This document shows positions 34,301-45,724 of a DNA stretch of 64,000 nucleotides, in pieces. Position numbers and translations under genes: made by a program. A model generated the notes under the pieces. It saw only the letters and a list, made by a program, of their open reading frames with translations. It did not search any database and was not told the DNA's origin. Positions within the stretch are counted from its first letter, which is position 1. Every line of letters begins with the position of its first letter. The stretch spans positions 17,398,033 through 17,462,032 of the forward strand of contig OZ038496.1 in NCBI GenBank assembly GCA_964036315.1. Reading direction: 5' to 3'. This DNA comes from Acanthosepion esculentum (lineage: Eukaryota; Mollusca; Cephalopoda; Sepiida; Sepiidae).

Positions 34301-37300
34301 AACAAATTTAGTATAGAAGATAAGGAAATTGAACATAGAATAGGCTGCACTAGAGGTAGTTTGAACTGTAAAATGATGAGACCTTGCCTTGGTGTATGGA
34401 TCAGTTATAACAAATTTAGTATAGAAGATAAGGAAATTGAACATAGAATAGGCTGCACTAGAGGTAGTTTGAACTGTAAAATGATGAGACCTTGCCTTGG
34501 TGTATGGATCAGTTATAACAAATTTAGTATAGAAGATAAGGAAATTGAACATAGAATAGGCTGCACTAGAGGTAGTTTGAACTGTAAAATGATGACACCT
34601 TGCCTTGGTGTATGGATCAGTTATAACAAATTTAGTATAGAAGATAAGGAAATTGAACATAGAATAGGCTGCGCTAGAGGTAGTTTGAACTGTAAAATGA
34701 TGACACCTTGCCTTGGTGTATGGATCAGTTATAACAAATTTAGTATAGAAGATAAGGAAATTGAACATAGAATAGGCTGCACTAGAGGTAGTTTGAACTG
34801 TAAAATGATGAGACCTTGCCTTGGTGTATGGATCAGTTATAACAAATTTAGTATAGAAGATAAGGAAATTGAACATAGAATAGGCTGCACTAGAGGTAGT
34901 TTGAACTGTAAAATGATGACACCTTGCCTTGGTGTATGGATCAGTTATAACAAATTTAGTATAGAAGATAAGGAAATTGAACATAGAATAGGCTGCACTA
35001 GAGGTAGTTTGAACTGTAAAATGATGACACCTTGCCTTGGTGTATGGATCAGTTATAACAAATTTAGTATAGAAGATAAGGAAATTGAACATAGAATAGG
35101 CTGCACTAGAGGTAGTTTGAACTGTAAAATGATGAGACCTTGCCTTGGTGTATGGATCAGTTATAACAAATTTAGTATAGAAGATAAGGAAATTGAACAT
35201 AGAATAGGCTGCACTAGAGGTAGTTTGAACTGTAAAATGATGACACCTTGCCTTGGTGTATGGATCAGTTATAACAAATTTAGTATAGAAGATAAGGAAA
35301 TTGAACATAGAATAGCCTGCACTAGAGGTAGTTTGAACTGTTAAAATGATGAGACCTTGCCTTGGTGTATGGATCAGTTATAACAAATTTAGTATAGAAG
35401 ATAAGGAAATTGAACATAGAATAGGCTGCACTAGAGGTAGTTTGAACTGTAAAATGATGAGACCTTGCCTTGGTGTATGGATCAGTTATAACAAATTTAG
35501 TATAGAAGATAAGGAAATTGAACATAGAATAGGCTGCACTAGAGGTAGTTTGAACTGTAAAATGATGAGACCTTGCCTTGGTGTATGGATCAGTTATAAC
35601 AAATTTAGTATAGAAGATAAGGAAATTGAACATAGAATAGGCTGCACTAGAGGTAGTTTGAACTGTAAAATGATGACACCTTGCCTTGGTGTATGGATCA
35701 GTTATAACAAATTTAGTATAGAAGATAAGGAAATTGAACATAGAATAGGCTGCACTAGAGGTAGTTTGAACTGTAAAATGATGAGACCTTGCCTTGGTCT
35801 ATGGATCAGTTATAACAAATTTAGTATAGAAGATAAGGAAATTGAACATAGAATAGGCTGCACTAGAGGTAGTTTGAACTGTAAAATGATGAGACCTTGC
35901 CTTGGTGTATGGATCAGTTATAACAAATTTAGTATAGAAGATAAGGAAATTGACCATAGAATAGCCTGCACTAGAGGTAGTTTGAACTGTTAAATGATGA
36001 GACCTTGCCTTGGTGTATGGATCAGTTATAACAAATTTAGTATAGAAGATAAGGAAATTGAACATAGAATAGGCTGCACTAGAGGTAGTTTGAACTGTAA
36101 AATGATGAGACCTTGCCTTGGTGTATGGATCAGTTATAACAAATTTAGTATAGAAGATAAGGAAATTGAACATAGAATAGGCTGCACTAGAGGTAGTTTG
36201 AACTGTTAAATGATGAGACCTTGCCTTGGTGTATGGATCAGTTATAACAAATTTAGTATAGAAGATAAGGAAATTGAACATAGAATAGGCTGCACTAGAG
36301 GTAGTTTGAACTGTAAAATGATGAGACCTTGCCTTGGTGTATGGATCAGTTATAACAAATTTAGTATAGAAGATAAGGAAATTGAACATAGAATAGGCTG
36401 CACTAGAGGTAGTTTGAACTGTAAAATGATGAGACCTTGCCTTGGTGTATGGATCAGTTATAACAAATTTAGTATAGAAGATAAGGAAATTGAACATAGA
36501 ATAGGCTGCACTAGAGGTAGTTTGAACTGTAAAATGATGAGACCTTGCCTTGGTGTATGGATCAGTTATAACAAATTTAGTATAGAAGATAAGGAAATTG
36601 AACATAGAATAGGCTGCACTAGAGGTAGTTTGAACTGTAAAATGATGAGACCTTGCCTTGGTGTATGGATCAGTTATAACAAATTTAGTATAGAAGATAA
36701 GGAAATTGAACATAGAATAGGCTGCACTAGAGGTAGTTTGAACTGTAAAATGATGAGACCTTGCCTTGGTGTATGGATCAGTTATAACAAATTTAGTATA
36801 GAAGATAAGGAAATTGAACATAGAATAGGCTGCACTAGAGGTAGTTTGAACTGTAAAATGATGAGACCTTGCCTTGGTGTATGGATCAGTTATAACAAAT
36901 TTAGTATAGAAGATAAGGAAATTGAACATAGAATAGGCTGCACTAGAGGTAGTTTGAACTGTTAAATGATGAGACCTTGCCTTGGTGTATGGATCAGTTA
37001 TAACAAATTTAGTATAGAAGATAAGGAAATTGAACATAGAATAGGCTGCACTAGAGGTAGTTTGAACTGTAAAATGATGAGACCTTGCCTTGGTCTATGG
37101 ATCAGTTATAACAAATTTAGTATAGAAGATAAGGAAATTGAACATAGAATAGGCTGCACTAGAGGTAGTTTGAACTGTAAAATGATGAGACCTTGCCTTG
37201 GTCTATGGATCAGTTATAACAAATTTAGTATAGAAGATAAGGAAATTGAACATAGAATAGGCTGCACTAGAGGTAGTTTGAACTGTAAAATGATGAGACC

Positions 37301-40300
37301 TTGCCTTGGTGTATGGATCAGTTATAACAAATTTAGTATAGAAGATAAGGAAATTGAACATAGAATAGGCTGCACTAGAGGTAGTTTGAACTGTAAAATG
37401 ATGAGACCTTGCCTTGGTGTATGGATCAGTTATAACAAATTTAGTATAGAAGATAAGGAAATTGAACATAGAATAGGCTGCACTAGAGGTAGTTTGAACT
37501 GTTAAATGATGAGACCTTGCCTTGGTGTATGGATCAGTTATAACAAATTTAGTATAGAAGATAAGGAAATTGAACATAGAATAGGCTGCACTAGAGGTAG
37601 TTTGAACTGTAAAATGATGAGACCTTGCCTTGGTGTATGGATCAGTTATAACAAATTTAGTATAGAAGATAAGGAAATTGAACATAGAATAGGCTGCACT
37701 AGAGTTAGTTTGAACTGTAAAATGATGAGACCTTGCCTTGGTCTATGGATCAGTTATAACAAATTTAGTATAGAAGATAAGGAAATTGAACATAGAATAG
37801 GCTGCACTAGAGGTAGTTTGAACTGTAAAATGATGAGACCTTGCCTTGGTGTATGGATCAGTTATAACAAATTTAGTATAGAAGATAAGGAAATTGAACA
37901 TAGAATAGGCTGCACTAGAGGTAGTTTGAACTGTAAAATGATGAGACCTTGCCTTGGTGTATGGATCAGTTATAACAAATTTAGTATAGAAGATAAGGAA
38001 ATTGAACATAGAATAGGCTGCACTAGAGGTAGTTTGAACTGTTAAATGATGAGACCTTGCCTTGGTCTATGGATCAGTTATAACAAATTTAGTATAGAAG
38101 ATAAGGAAATTGAACATAGAATAGGCTGCACTAGAGGTAGTTTGAACTGTAAAATGATGAGACCTTGCCTTGGTCTATGGATCAGTTATAACAAATTTAG
38201 TATAGAAGATAAGGAAATTGAACATAGAATAGGCTGCACTAGAGGTAGTTTGAACTGTAAAATGATGAGACCTTGCCTTGGTGTATGGATCAGTTATAAC
38301 AAATTTAGTATAGAAGATAAGGAAATTGACCATAGAATAGCCTGCACTAGAGGTAGTTTGAACTGTTAAATGATGAGACCTTGCCTTGGTGTATGGATCA
38401 GTTATAACAAATTTAGTATAGAAGATAAGGAAATTGAACATAGAATAGGCTGCACTAGAGGTAGTTTGAACTGTAAAATGATGAGACCTTGCCTTGGTGT
38501 ATGGATCAGTTATAACAAATTTAGTATAGAAGATAAGGAAATTGAACATAGAATAGGCTGCACTAGAGGTAGTTTGAACTGTAAAATGATGAGACCTTGC
38601 CTTGGTGTATGGATCAGTTATAACAAATTTAGTATAGAAGATAAGGAAATTGAACATAGAATAGGCTGCACTAGAGGTAGTTTGAACTGTAAAATGATGA
38701 CACCTTGCCTTGGTGTATGGATCAGTTATAACAAATTTAGTATAGAAGATAAGGAAATTGAACATAGAATAGCCTGCACTAGAGGTAGTTTGAACTGTTA
38801 AATGATGAGACCTTGCCTTGGTGTATGGATCAGTTATAACAAATTTAGTATAGAAGATAAGGAAATTGAACATAGAATAGGCTGCGCTAGAGGTAGTTTG
38901 AACTGTAAAATGATGAGACCCTGCCTTGGTGTATGGATCAGTTATAACAAATTTAGTATAGAAGATAAGGAAATTGAACATAGAATAGGCTGCACTAGAG
39001 GTAGTTTGAACTGTAAAATGATGAGACCTTGCCTTGGTGTATGGATCAGTTATAACAAATTTAGTATAGAAGATAAGGAAATTGAACATAGAATAGCCTG
39101 CACTAGAGGTAGTTTGAACTGTTAAATGATGAGACCTTGCCTTGGTGTATGGATCAGTTATAACAAATTTAGTATAGAAGATAAGGAAATTGAACATAGA
39201 ATAGGCTGCGCTAGAGGTAGTTTGAACTGTAAAATGATGAGACCCTGCCTTGGTGTATGGATCAGTTATAACAAATTTAGTATAGAAGATAAGGAAATTG
39301 AACATAGAATAGGCTGCACTAGAGGTAGTTTGAACTGTAAAATGATGAGACCTTGCCTTGGTGTATGGATCAGTTATAACAAATTTAGTATAGAAGATAA
39401 GGAAATTGAACATAGAATAGGCTGCGCTAGAGGTAGTTTGAACTGTAAAATGATGAGACCCTGCCTTGGTGTATGGATCAGTTATAACAAATTTAGTATA
39501 GAAGATAAGGAAATTGAACATAGAATAGCCTGCACTAGAGGTAGTTTGAACTGTAAAATGATGAGACCTTGCCTTGGTGTATGGATCACTTATAACAAAT
39601 TTAGTATAGAAGATAAGGAAATTGAACATAGAATACGCTGCACTAGAGGTAGTTTGAACTGTTAAATGATGAGACCTTGCCTTGGTGTATGGATCAGTTA
39701 TAACAAATTTAGTATAGAAGATAAGGAAATTGAACATAGAATAGGCTGCACTAGAGGTAGTTTGAACTGTAAAATGATGAGACCTTGCCTTGGTGTATGG
39801 ATCAGTTATAACAAATTTAGTATAGAAGATAAGGAAATTGAACATAGAATAGGCTGCACTAGAGGTAGTTTGAACTGTTAAATGATGAGACCTTGCCTTG
39901 GTCTATGGATCAGTTATAACAAATTTAGTATAGAAGATAAGGAAATTGAACATAGAATAGGCTGCGCTAGAGGTAGTTTGAACTGTAAAATGATGAGACC
40001 TTGCCTTGGTCTATGGATCAGTTATAACAAATTTAGTATAGAAGATAAGGAAATTGAACATAGAATAGGCTGCACTAGAGGTAGTTTGAACTGTAAAATG
40101 ATGAGACCTTGCCTTGGTGTATGGATCACTTATAACAAATTTAGTATAGAAGATAAGGAAATTGAACATAGAATAGCCTGCACTAGAGGTAGTTTGAACT
40201 GTAAAATGATGAGACCTTGCCTTGGTGTATGGATCACTTATAACAAATTTAGAATAGAAGAGAAGGAAATTGAACATAGAATAGGCTGCACTAGATGTAG

Positions 40301-40400
40301 TTTGAACTGTAAAATGATGAGACCTTGTTTTGGTTTATGGATCAATTATAACAAATTTAGAATAGATGATAAGGAAATTGAACACAGAATAGGCTGCAAT
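19376..40400. repeat. 108-bp satellite array, about 195 copies
   Basis: About 21 kb of head-to-tail monomers with a period of exactly 108 bp. Landmarks in each unit are AATGATGAGACCTTGCCTTG, GTATGGATCAGTTATAACAA and GAAATTGAACATAGAATAGG. Most copies differ at a handful of sites: AGA/ACA/AAA at the ATGATGxxACC position, CAGTTAT/CACTTAT, GGTGTATGG/GGTCTATGG, GGCTGC/GCCTGC, CACTAG/CGCTAG, TGTAAAATG/TGTTAAATG. The first unit (19376-19480) and the last two (40250-40400) are clearly diverged, as expected at array edges. One unit at 35340 carries an extra A (109 bp). The phase is stop-free in most monomers on both strands, which produces giant frames that I read as non-coding. The unit resembles antisense LINE-A ORF2. 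Confidence 0.97.
25538..35308 (-). other. giant open frame within the satellite, probably not a gene
   Basis: A 3256-codon minus-strand frame made of about 90 repeats of a 36-residue unit (starting MFNFLIFYTKFVITDPYTKA). It begins and ends at monomers with the GGTCTATGG variant or at the phase change at 35340. Chance gives a 36-codon unit open on both strands in one phase with probability of about (58/64)^36, or 3%. A single stop-free founder monomer therefore explains it. Variants are mostly non-synonymous on both strands, and stop-creating variants have spread. No signal peptide, promoter or flanking coding sequence is seen. Confidence 0.15.
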
Positions 40401-40718
40401 TGTAGATTCACGCTAGACTGGAAATTGCTACAAAACCAAACATTAACCCGCAATCTCAAGTCATATTTTTAAATAACCTTGTCAAGTCATGACTTTCACA
40501 TGAAAGCTTGCATGGTGCGAAACCCTTTCAGAAATATCTTGACTATAATATAATATCAGGATAATCAGCACACACTGCAATGTAGAAATAAAATAATATT
40601 GGCTCTGATATATATATTATATGTTTATGTGTGTCTGTTTATGTGCATGTGTATATAGGAGGGAGGCTCCTACACATATATAAGTGGGTACAGGAATATG
40701 TATATATATATATATATA
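40401..40718. other. junction between satellite and Penelope-like element
   Basis: Unplaced AT-rich sequence, then a GTGT-rich stretch near 40630-40660, an inverted GGAGGGAGGCTCC at 40658-40670 and a short (TA)n at 40700-40718. Codons here that are open with the downstream ORF are not Penelope-like. Confidence 0.45.
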
Positions 40719-42271
40719 AGTCCTATAAGAGTCTGATTCATAATGAAGATAAGATTTGGCTTTCCCTTATCAATTACCACCCGACCATCCCTAAAATCTA
40801 CGGGCTCCCCAAAACCCATAAACCGGACATCCCTCTAAGGCCCATTATTTCGGGCATAGGCTCAGCCCCCCATAACATCGCTAGGTTTCTAACAAAATTT
40901 CTCACCCCAATTCTGGGCACCATAAGTCACGCGCATATAAAGAATTCAGGCGCTCTTCTCAATAAGCTAAGCAATATCGACATAGGAAACAAATCCCTAG
41001 CCAGCTTAGACGTTAAATCTCTATTCACCAATGTACCGGTGGATAAATGTATTAAACGGCTAGAGAACCACCTTAAGAAAACTGACTTTAAGCTACCTAT
41101 CCCCATCTCAATATGCATCAAACTATGCATCCTATGCACATCTCACTGTTACTTCCAGCATAACGACATCTACTATAAACAAAAGTTTGGCTTACCTATG
41201 GGTAGTCCTCTCTCTGGGTTCCTAGCATGCATATTTCTAGAATTTCTCGAGTCTGGACCTTTCAAATATATAATCCCTGATGATACACATTATTTCCATT
41301 ACATAGATGACATTTTATTCATTTACCCACAGAAACATGATCTAAACAAAATCACCGATAGATTGAATAGAGTAGAACCTACTATAAAATTTACCCACGA
41401 ACTTGAATCGAATAATTCTCTACCTTTTCTAGACATACTACTCACCAGAAATAATAACAAACTAGAATTCACAGTATATCGTAAACCCACATGCAAAAAC
41501 GACTACTTACACTTTTACTCTCACAATGATACTAGGACTAAGAGAGGTGTTATTATCGGATTTTACTTGAGAGCTCTGCGAATCTGTTCAGCAAAATATT
41601 TAGATGACGAATTTGGTTATATCGAGGATACCTTCTCCAGCCTTTCGTATCCGAGACAACTAATACTCGGCGCTAAACATAAAGCCTTGAAAATCCACAG
41701 AGTTCGTCCATCAGTACATAACAACATACCGACTACTACTACTACATCAAAGGTGGAGAGAGGCACACTCTCAGCTGCCCCTGATAATCCCATTGGCCGC
41801 ATCTTTCTACCGAATAACCCTCTGACCGAACACATCTCCAACAATCTAAACGCGCTAAAAATTAAAACTACTACATTACCCACTAAATCTATACGTAACA
41901 TATTGAGTAATACGAGCAGACAACATATTACATCCGATGCTTGCGTCTATCAGGTGCCCTGCAGAGACTGCAACCTGAGTTATATAGGCGAGACAGGTAG
42001 ATCATTGAAATCTCGCATTTCCGAACATAAACGTGACATTCGCCTCGGTAATCTAAGCAGTGCTTTAGTTATACACATAGCCAAATCTGATCACAATTTT
42101 GATTTCGACTCTGTGAAGATCTTAAAATATATCCACAATAAGAACCTTAGACAGATTTATGAGGCTGGCATGATAGCCACCTCACATACAGTAAATAATA
42201 GACCTGGTTTCTTTCGGATCGCGACCTCGGTGGCGAGATTAATGCGTGACAAACGTACCGATAAGCTATAG
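40719..42271 (+). CDS. Penelope-like element reverse transcriptase/GIY-YIG endonuclease, 5'-truncated
   Basis: Uninterrupted frame (formally open from ATG 40631, 546 codons). Homology begins about residue 30, just after a (TA)n tract. Numbering from that ATG: YGLPKTHKP (57-65) is the PLE-specific RT block. SLDVKSLFTNVP (125-136) holds the motif A Asp127, GLPMGSPLS (187-195) is motif B, YIDD (224-227) is motif C, and LPFLDILLTR follows at 264-273. A linker leads to a GIY-YIG endonuclease: YQVPCRDCNLSYIGETGRSL (440-459), Arg462, His466 and a later Glu511. Full PLE proteins are usually 700-800 residues, so about 200 N-terminal residues are missing and no true start exists. It could nick DNA and prime reverse transcription if intact; this copy is probably dead but recent, since no stop has arisen in about 520 codons. 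Confidence 0.92.
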
Positions 42272-42482
42272 TTTTAAATAGTCCCCCTCACCCTCCACTT
42301 AGGACACAATCTTCTTCCCTGTGCGCAGGTCTTCGTAGTTGCCGCCCACGCGACGCCAGCATATCCGACTCTAAGAAAGAATACTTGACTTTAGAATTTC
42401 AGTTTTTCTGTTTCTGACCAGTCCTGTATATATCGTCTCTCCATCAAACTTAAATCTAATATAATTATGTCTCCATTAACCA

Positions 42483-42526
42483 TGTCCCGAAGAAGGTCTA
42501 TTTGACCGAAACGTCTGACGTCGACA
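42483..42526 (+). ncRNA. hammerhead-ribozyme-like motif of the Penelope element
   Basis: 210 bp after the ORF. Stem I is TGTC (42483-42486) with GACA (42523-42526). The core is CCGAAGA (42487-42493; consensus CUGANGA, so one base off). Stem II is GGTC/GACC (42495-42507, 5-base loop), after one extra A. Then comes GAAA (42508-42511), a 2-bp stem III CG/CG with loop TCTGA, and cleavage triplet GTC ending at 42522. Hammerheads in the terminal repeats of Penelope-like elements are known. The U-to-C change and the extra A may abolish cleavage. Confidence 0.5.
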
Positions 42527-42601
42527 GAATAACAAAAACAAAAACATAATAAAAACAGTAAACTCATATATTCGGATTTTGCTTTGTCTTTTCCACATTT
42601 T

Positions 42602-42605
<4 letters not shown>

Positions 42606-42652
<47 letters not shown>
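42606..42652. repeat. (TA)n at the Penelope element 3' end
   Basis: Pure (TA)n. PLEs often abut microsatellites; this probably marks the 3' junction. Confidence 0.85.
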
Positions 42653-42654
<2 letters not shown>

Positions 42655-43237
42655 CAAGTTTAGGATTGGTATATACGGAGTGAAATCCAATAACCAACAA
42701 TTAATATTCTTTAAAGAGTGCTCAATACAGAGTAGAGCAGATATACACATTTACAGACAAAAGTAAATAACCACCTCCACATATAATTGAACACTCACAC
42801 ATCCGCATATAAATTAATACATAATTAAATAGCATATATATCTTTTATTTTTATTTTTATATTTTTTCTCCTTGGTAATTCTACAATTTAAAACTTAATA
42901 GAGATTTGATTTAGATTTCTAAATAGGTAATTTTAATTTTTTAATTTTTTACTTTTAATTTTAATTTCAAATTTTATAAATCTTTTAATATCTATGATAA
43001 CCTTGCTTAGTTGTCAAATTTTTCGAATCATCCTATACTTGTATTTTGATTGGCCACTCTAGCTTATGTAACAGCGTTTACTCCTAGCTAAGGATCGTTG
43101 ATTAATTTGAAACTTTTAAAACCATTTATTCTATATTCTATATTATCACTTGACAAGACACAAGAAGTGTTGAAACAAAATGGCTACTTTTGTCGTGATT
43201 TTATAACATATTTATGTTGTAATATTCAAATAAATAA
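42653..43237. other. AT-rich, no recognisable feature
   Basis: Very T-rich around 42840-42980 with TTTTAATTTT runs. No coding signal. Confidence 0.5.
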
Positions 43238-43238
43238 T

Positions 43239-43314
<76 letters not shown>

Positions 43315-43332
43315 AGTGTGTGTGTGTGTGTT
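43238..43332. repeat. (TA)n then (GT)n microsatellite
   Basis: (TA)n 43238-43311 with one G interruption, then GTGAGTGTGTGTGTGTGTGT to 43332. Confidence 0.9.
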
Positions 43333-43335
43333 TAT

Positions 43336-43338
<3 letters not shown>

Positions 43339-43370
<32 letters not shown>

Positions 43371-44118
43371 CATATCACCCCGAGCAAGGCCGGTGGCCAC
43401 TATCACGCAAGCGGTTACAGAAGGGTTGGAGGAAGAGCAGATAGGAGTGGTAAAGGAAGGGATGTGGAGAAAGAGAAGGACGGAGGGCCGATCGAGGTGG
43501 GGAGGTTACGGGAGATATAGAGCGAGAGCAGATAGGAATGGAAGATGTCAGGAAGTGGATAGATCAAGGCAACTGGAGATGACGATTGACGCTACACTTA
43601 AACCGTTGGAGATTGTATTTGTCAGGGAAACAGTAATAGGGAAGGGAGTTCCATAGGCGAGATGTGCGTGACATGAAGCTATTGGAGTAGAAAAGACGTC
43701 TACACCTAACAGTTTCAACGGTGAAGGGGTGGGAACGGGATGCCAGCCTCGTAGGACGCTTGAATTCACGAGGCTTAGGGGCAAGTGAAAGCAACTCCTC
43801 AGAGCAATTACCGTGGAAGTACTTGTAGAAAAGGCAGAGTGATGCAACATTGCGTCTGTGAGAGAGCGACTGCAGACGAGATGACAGATCAGGGCCAATC
43901 ACATTGCATATCCGTCTCTGGATCTTATCAAGAACCCCGAGGCAGCACGCAGGGGCCCCAGACCATAAATGGCAGCAATACTCCATGCAAGGTCGAATGG
44001 TAGACTTATAGACCTGGAGGATCGATTCAGGGGAGAAGAATTTCCTGGCTCGGCACAGGGAACCAACTTTTCTAGCGGTGGATGATGCAATTGACTCGAT
44101 GTATTTGATGGCATTCAA
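43339..44118 (-). mobile_element. LINE-A 3' end, best-preserved copy
   Basis: Poly-T (43339-43367) is the antisense poly-A, followed by the LINE-A 3' UTR. The minus-strand frame 43564-44118 (184 codons) is open to its stop and encodes ARKVGSLCRARKFFSPESIL, YKSTIRPCMEYCCHLWSGAP, IQRRICNVIGPDLSSRLQSL, LFYKYFHGNCSEELLSLAP, RLASRSHPFTVETVRCRR and SRLWNSLPYYCFP. This is the C-terminal region of a Jockey/CR1/L2-type ORF2, downstream of the RT catalytic motifs. Homology stops at about 44118, so the copy is 5'-truncated as is usual for target-primed reverse transcription. Its higher GC content and open frame suggest it is younger than the other LINE-A pieces. Confidence 0.88.
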
Positions 44119-45215
44119 TCCCGGGTTGTTCCAACAATGGTCAGTACTGGCATGGTCAGCTGATGGTCATCTTTGGTCACTTTCTTCTTTCATTTGCCCT
44201 CTGCCCATCTTCTGTTATTTGATCACAGTTCAGTGAACATAAAAACTTTCGTCCACACTTAGGCGCTGAATTGAGTTGGCTGCACTGTGCGATGAAAAAG
44301 GACAAGAATGCTTCCGCCACTGAAAACACAAATATACTAACAAATAGCAAAGAAGCCTGCTGGGTTAATTTTCAGAACAACATTAACCCTTCCTGTTCAA
44401 CTCTATCATGATACAGTATCTCTTACTTCTAAAACTTGGTGTGGATCAAACATTCACATGTGATGTTAGGTTGGGCAACCTTGGCGGCAAAGAGTTCAAC
44501 AGCTCCTTCAGTTTCTCTTGATTCATCTCAGCCTTCTCCAATGGCACCTCCTACTACTGGCTTAAACTGATCATTCGATTTATATGCATCTCTCCCAACT
44601 CTCACTAGCCCTCAAAGCTCATTACATATTCCTCAATTAATTATTTTTCTCCTACCCTGGAGGCATGACATCGATCCTAAACAATAAACTGGTATTTCAA
44701 AACAATAAACTTTGGTTCTACATTTCTTGACAATCAGTCATTTTATCAAATAGTTATTTTCTCCGGTCAGCACTTTTAAAAAATTATTTCTAATGAATTC
44801 CATTTTGTTTGTTGAATTCCAATAAATTCACTTTGCTTGTCAATTTCCAAAATTCAAACCAATTTCAAATTCCATTGTTTACATTTTTGGTTTTACTTAA
44901 ATACAGTCCTCGGCCAATGTTGATCTTCAAATACCAACACAGTCAACTTTTCGCAAACGGAATTATTTCCTTCAAATTTTTCTACTGTTTTACATTCTGG
45001 CCTTTTTTGAGAAGAAAAAACATTTCATTTGTTTTCCTCACTTCATATTTCAATTCCTGTTTCTCACTTTAGCATTTTGTTGTTTAACGTCTTCAACTCT
45101 TTTAATGTTCCCATTCCATACAGGGTTTTGCATGGACCCTTTTAAACCTAATTCCAAACCACTAAAGTCGCAATAGTGTCACCTTTCTTTTAACTACTGC
45201 CAGTGACCCATTATA
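44119..45215. other. no recognisable feature
   Basis: AT-rich unique-looking sequence. The short plus-strand frame at 44809-45072 is Phe-rich and unsupported. Confidence 0.45.
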
Positions 45216-45413
45216 GTATCACATGTATATGTGTGTACAGTATACATAAAAAGAAAATAGCTCTATGATGTAAATATGCATGTGTGTATATATGTATGCA
45301 CAGGTATATGCTGATGGGCATGTATATGTGTGTACAAGTATAGAAAAAATAAAAACAGCTCTAATATATGTATAAGCCTATGTGGATGTGTAAGTATGTA
45401 CATGTGTGTGCAA

Positions 45414-45466
<53 letters not shown>
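45216..45466. repeat. TG/TA-rich simple repeat ending in (TA)n
   Basis: Degenerate TATGTGTGTA/TGTATATATG motifs repeated with two copies of an ~120-bp block (AAAATAGCTCTATGATGTAA near 45250 and AAAACAGCTCTAATATATGT near 45350), then pure (TA)n 45417-45466. Confidence 0.75.
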
Positions 45467-45470
<4 letters not shown>

Positions 45471-45601
45471 TGAACATTGAAGTCAACGTCAACACTTAGA
45501 GGCGACAGGCTGTTTCATGCTAGACACAATCGTGGCCTGACAATTGCATCTAGCGTGAAACAGCCTGTCGCCTCTAAGTGTTAACTTCAATGTTCACTTT
45601 T
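45466..45601. repeat. long inverted repeat (hairpin), ~53-59 bp arms
   Basis: Left arm 45466-45524 and right arm 45549-45601 are reverse complements except for a 6-bp insertion (CAACGT-like, near 45485) and one mismatch. The spacer is 24 bp. Arm core: ACTTAGAGGCGACAGGCTGT. It sits directly after a (TA)n tract. Confidence 0.85.
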
Positions 45602-45724
45602 ATATTTACAGACGCTTTATCTCTGATATCGAGCACTTTATTCCATAAATATAGCACATCTTAAGAGTATATTTCTTCGTATATATATATATATAGATAT
45701 ATATATATATACTATTTGAGTTAC

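Noticed and set aside
19376..40400. CRISPR array
   Set aside because: There are no unique spacers; the whole 108-bp unit is repeated. All surrounding elements are eukaryotic and no cas genes are present.
19457..40472. Plus-strand frames of up to 1007 codons in the satellite as protein genes
   Set aside because: Phase-open repeats without selection: amplified stop variants, a 1-bp phase change at 35341, mostly non-synonymous variants and an equally open antisense frame.
40631..40718. ATG 40631 as the true start of the Penelope protein
   Set aside because: The first ~29 codons come from GT/TA-rich flanking sequence; homology begins mid-domain at about 40719.
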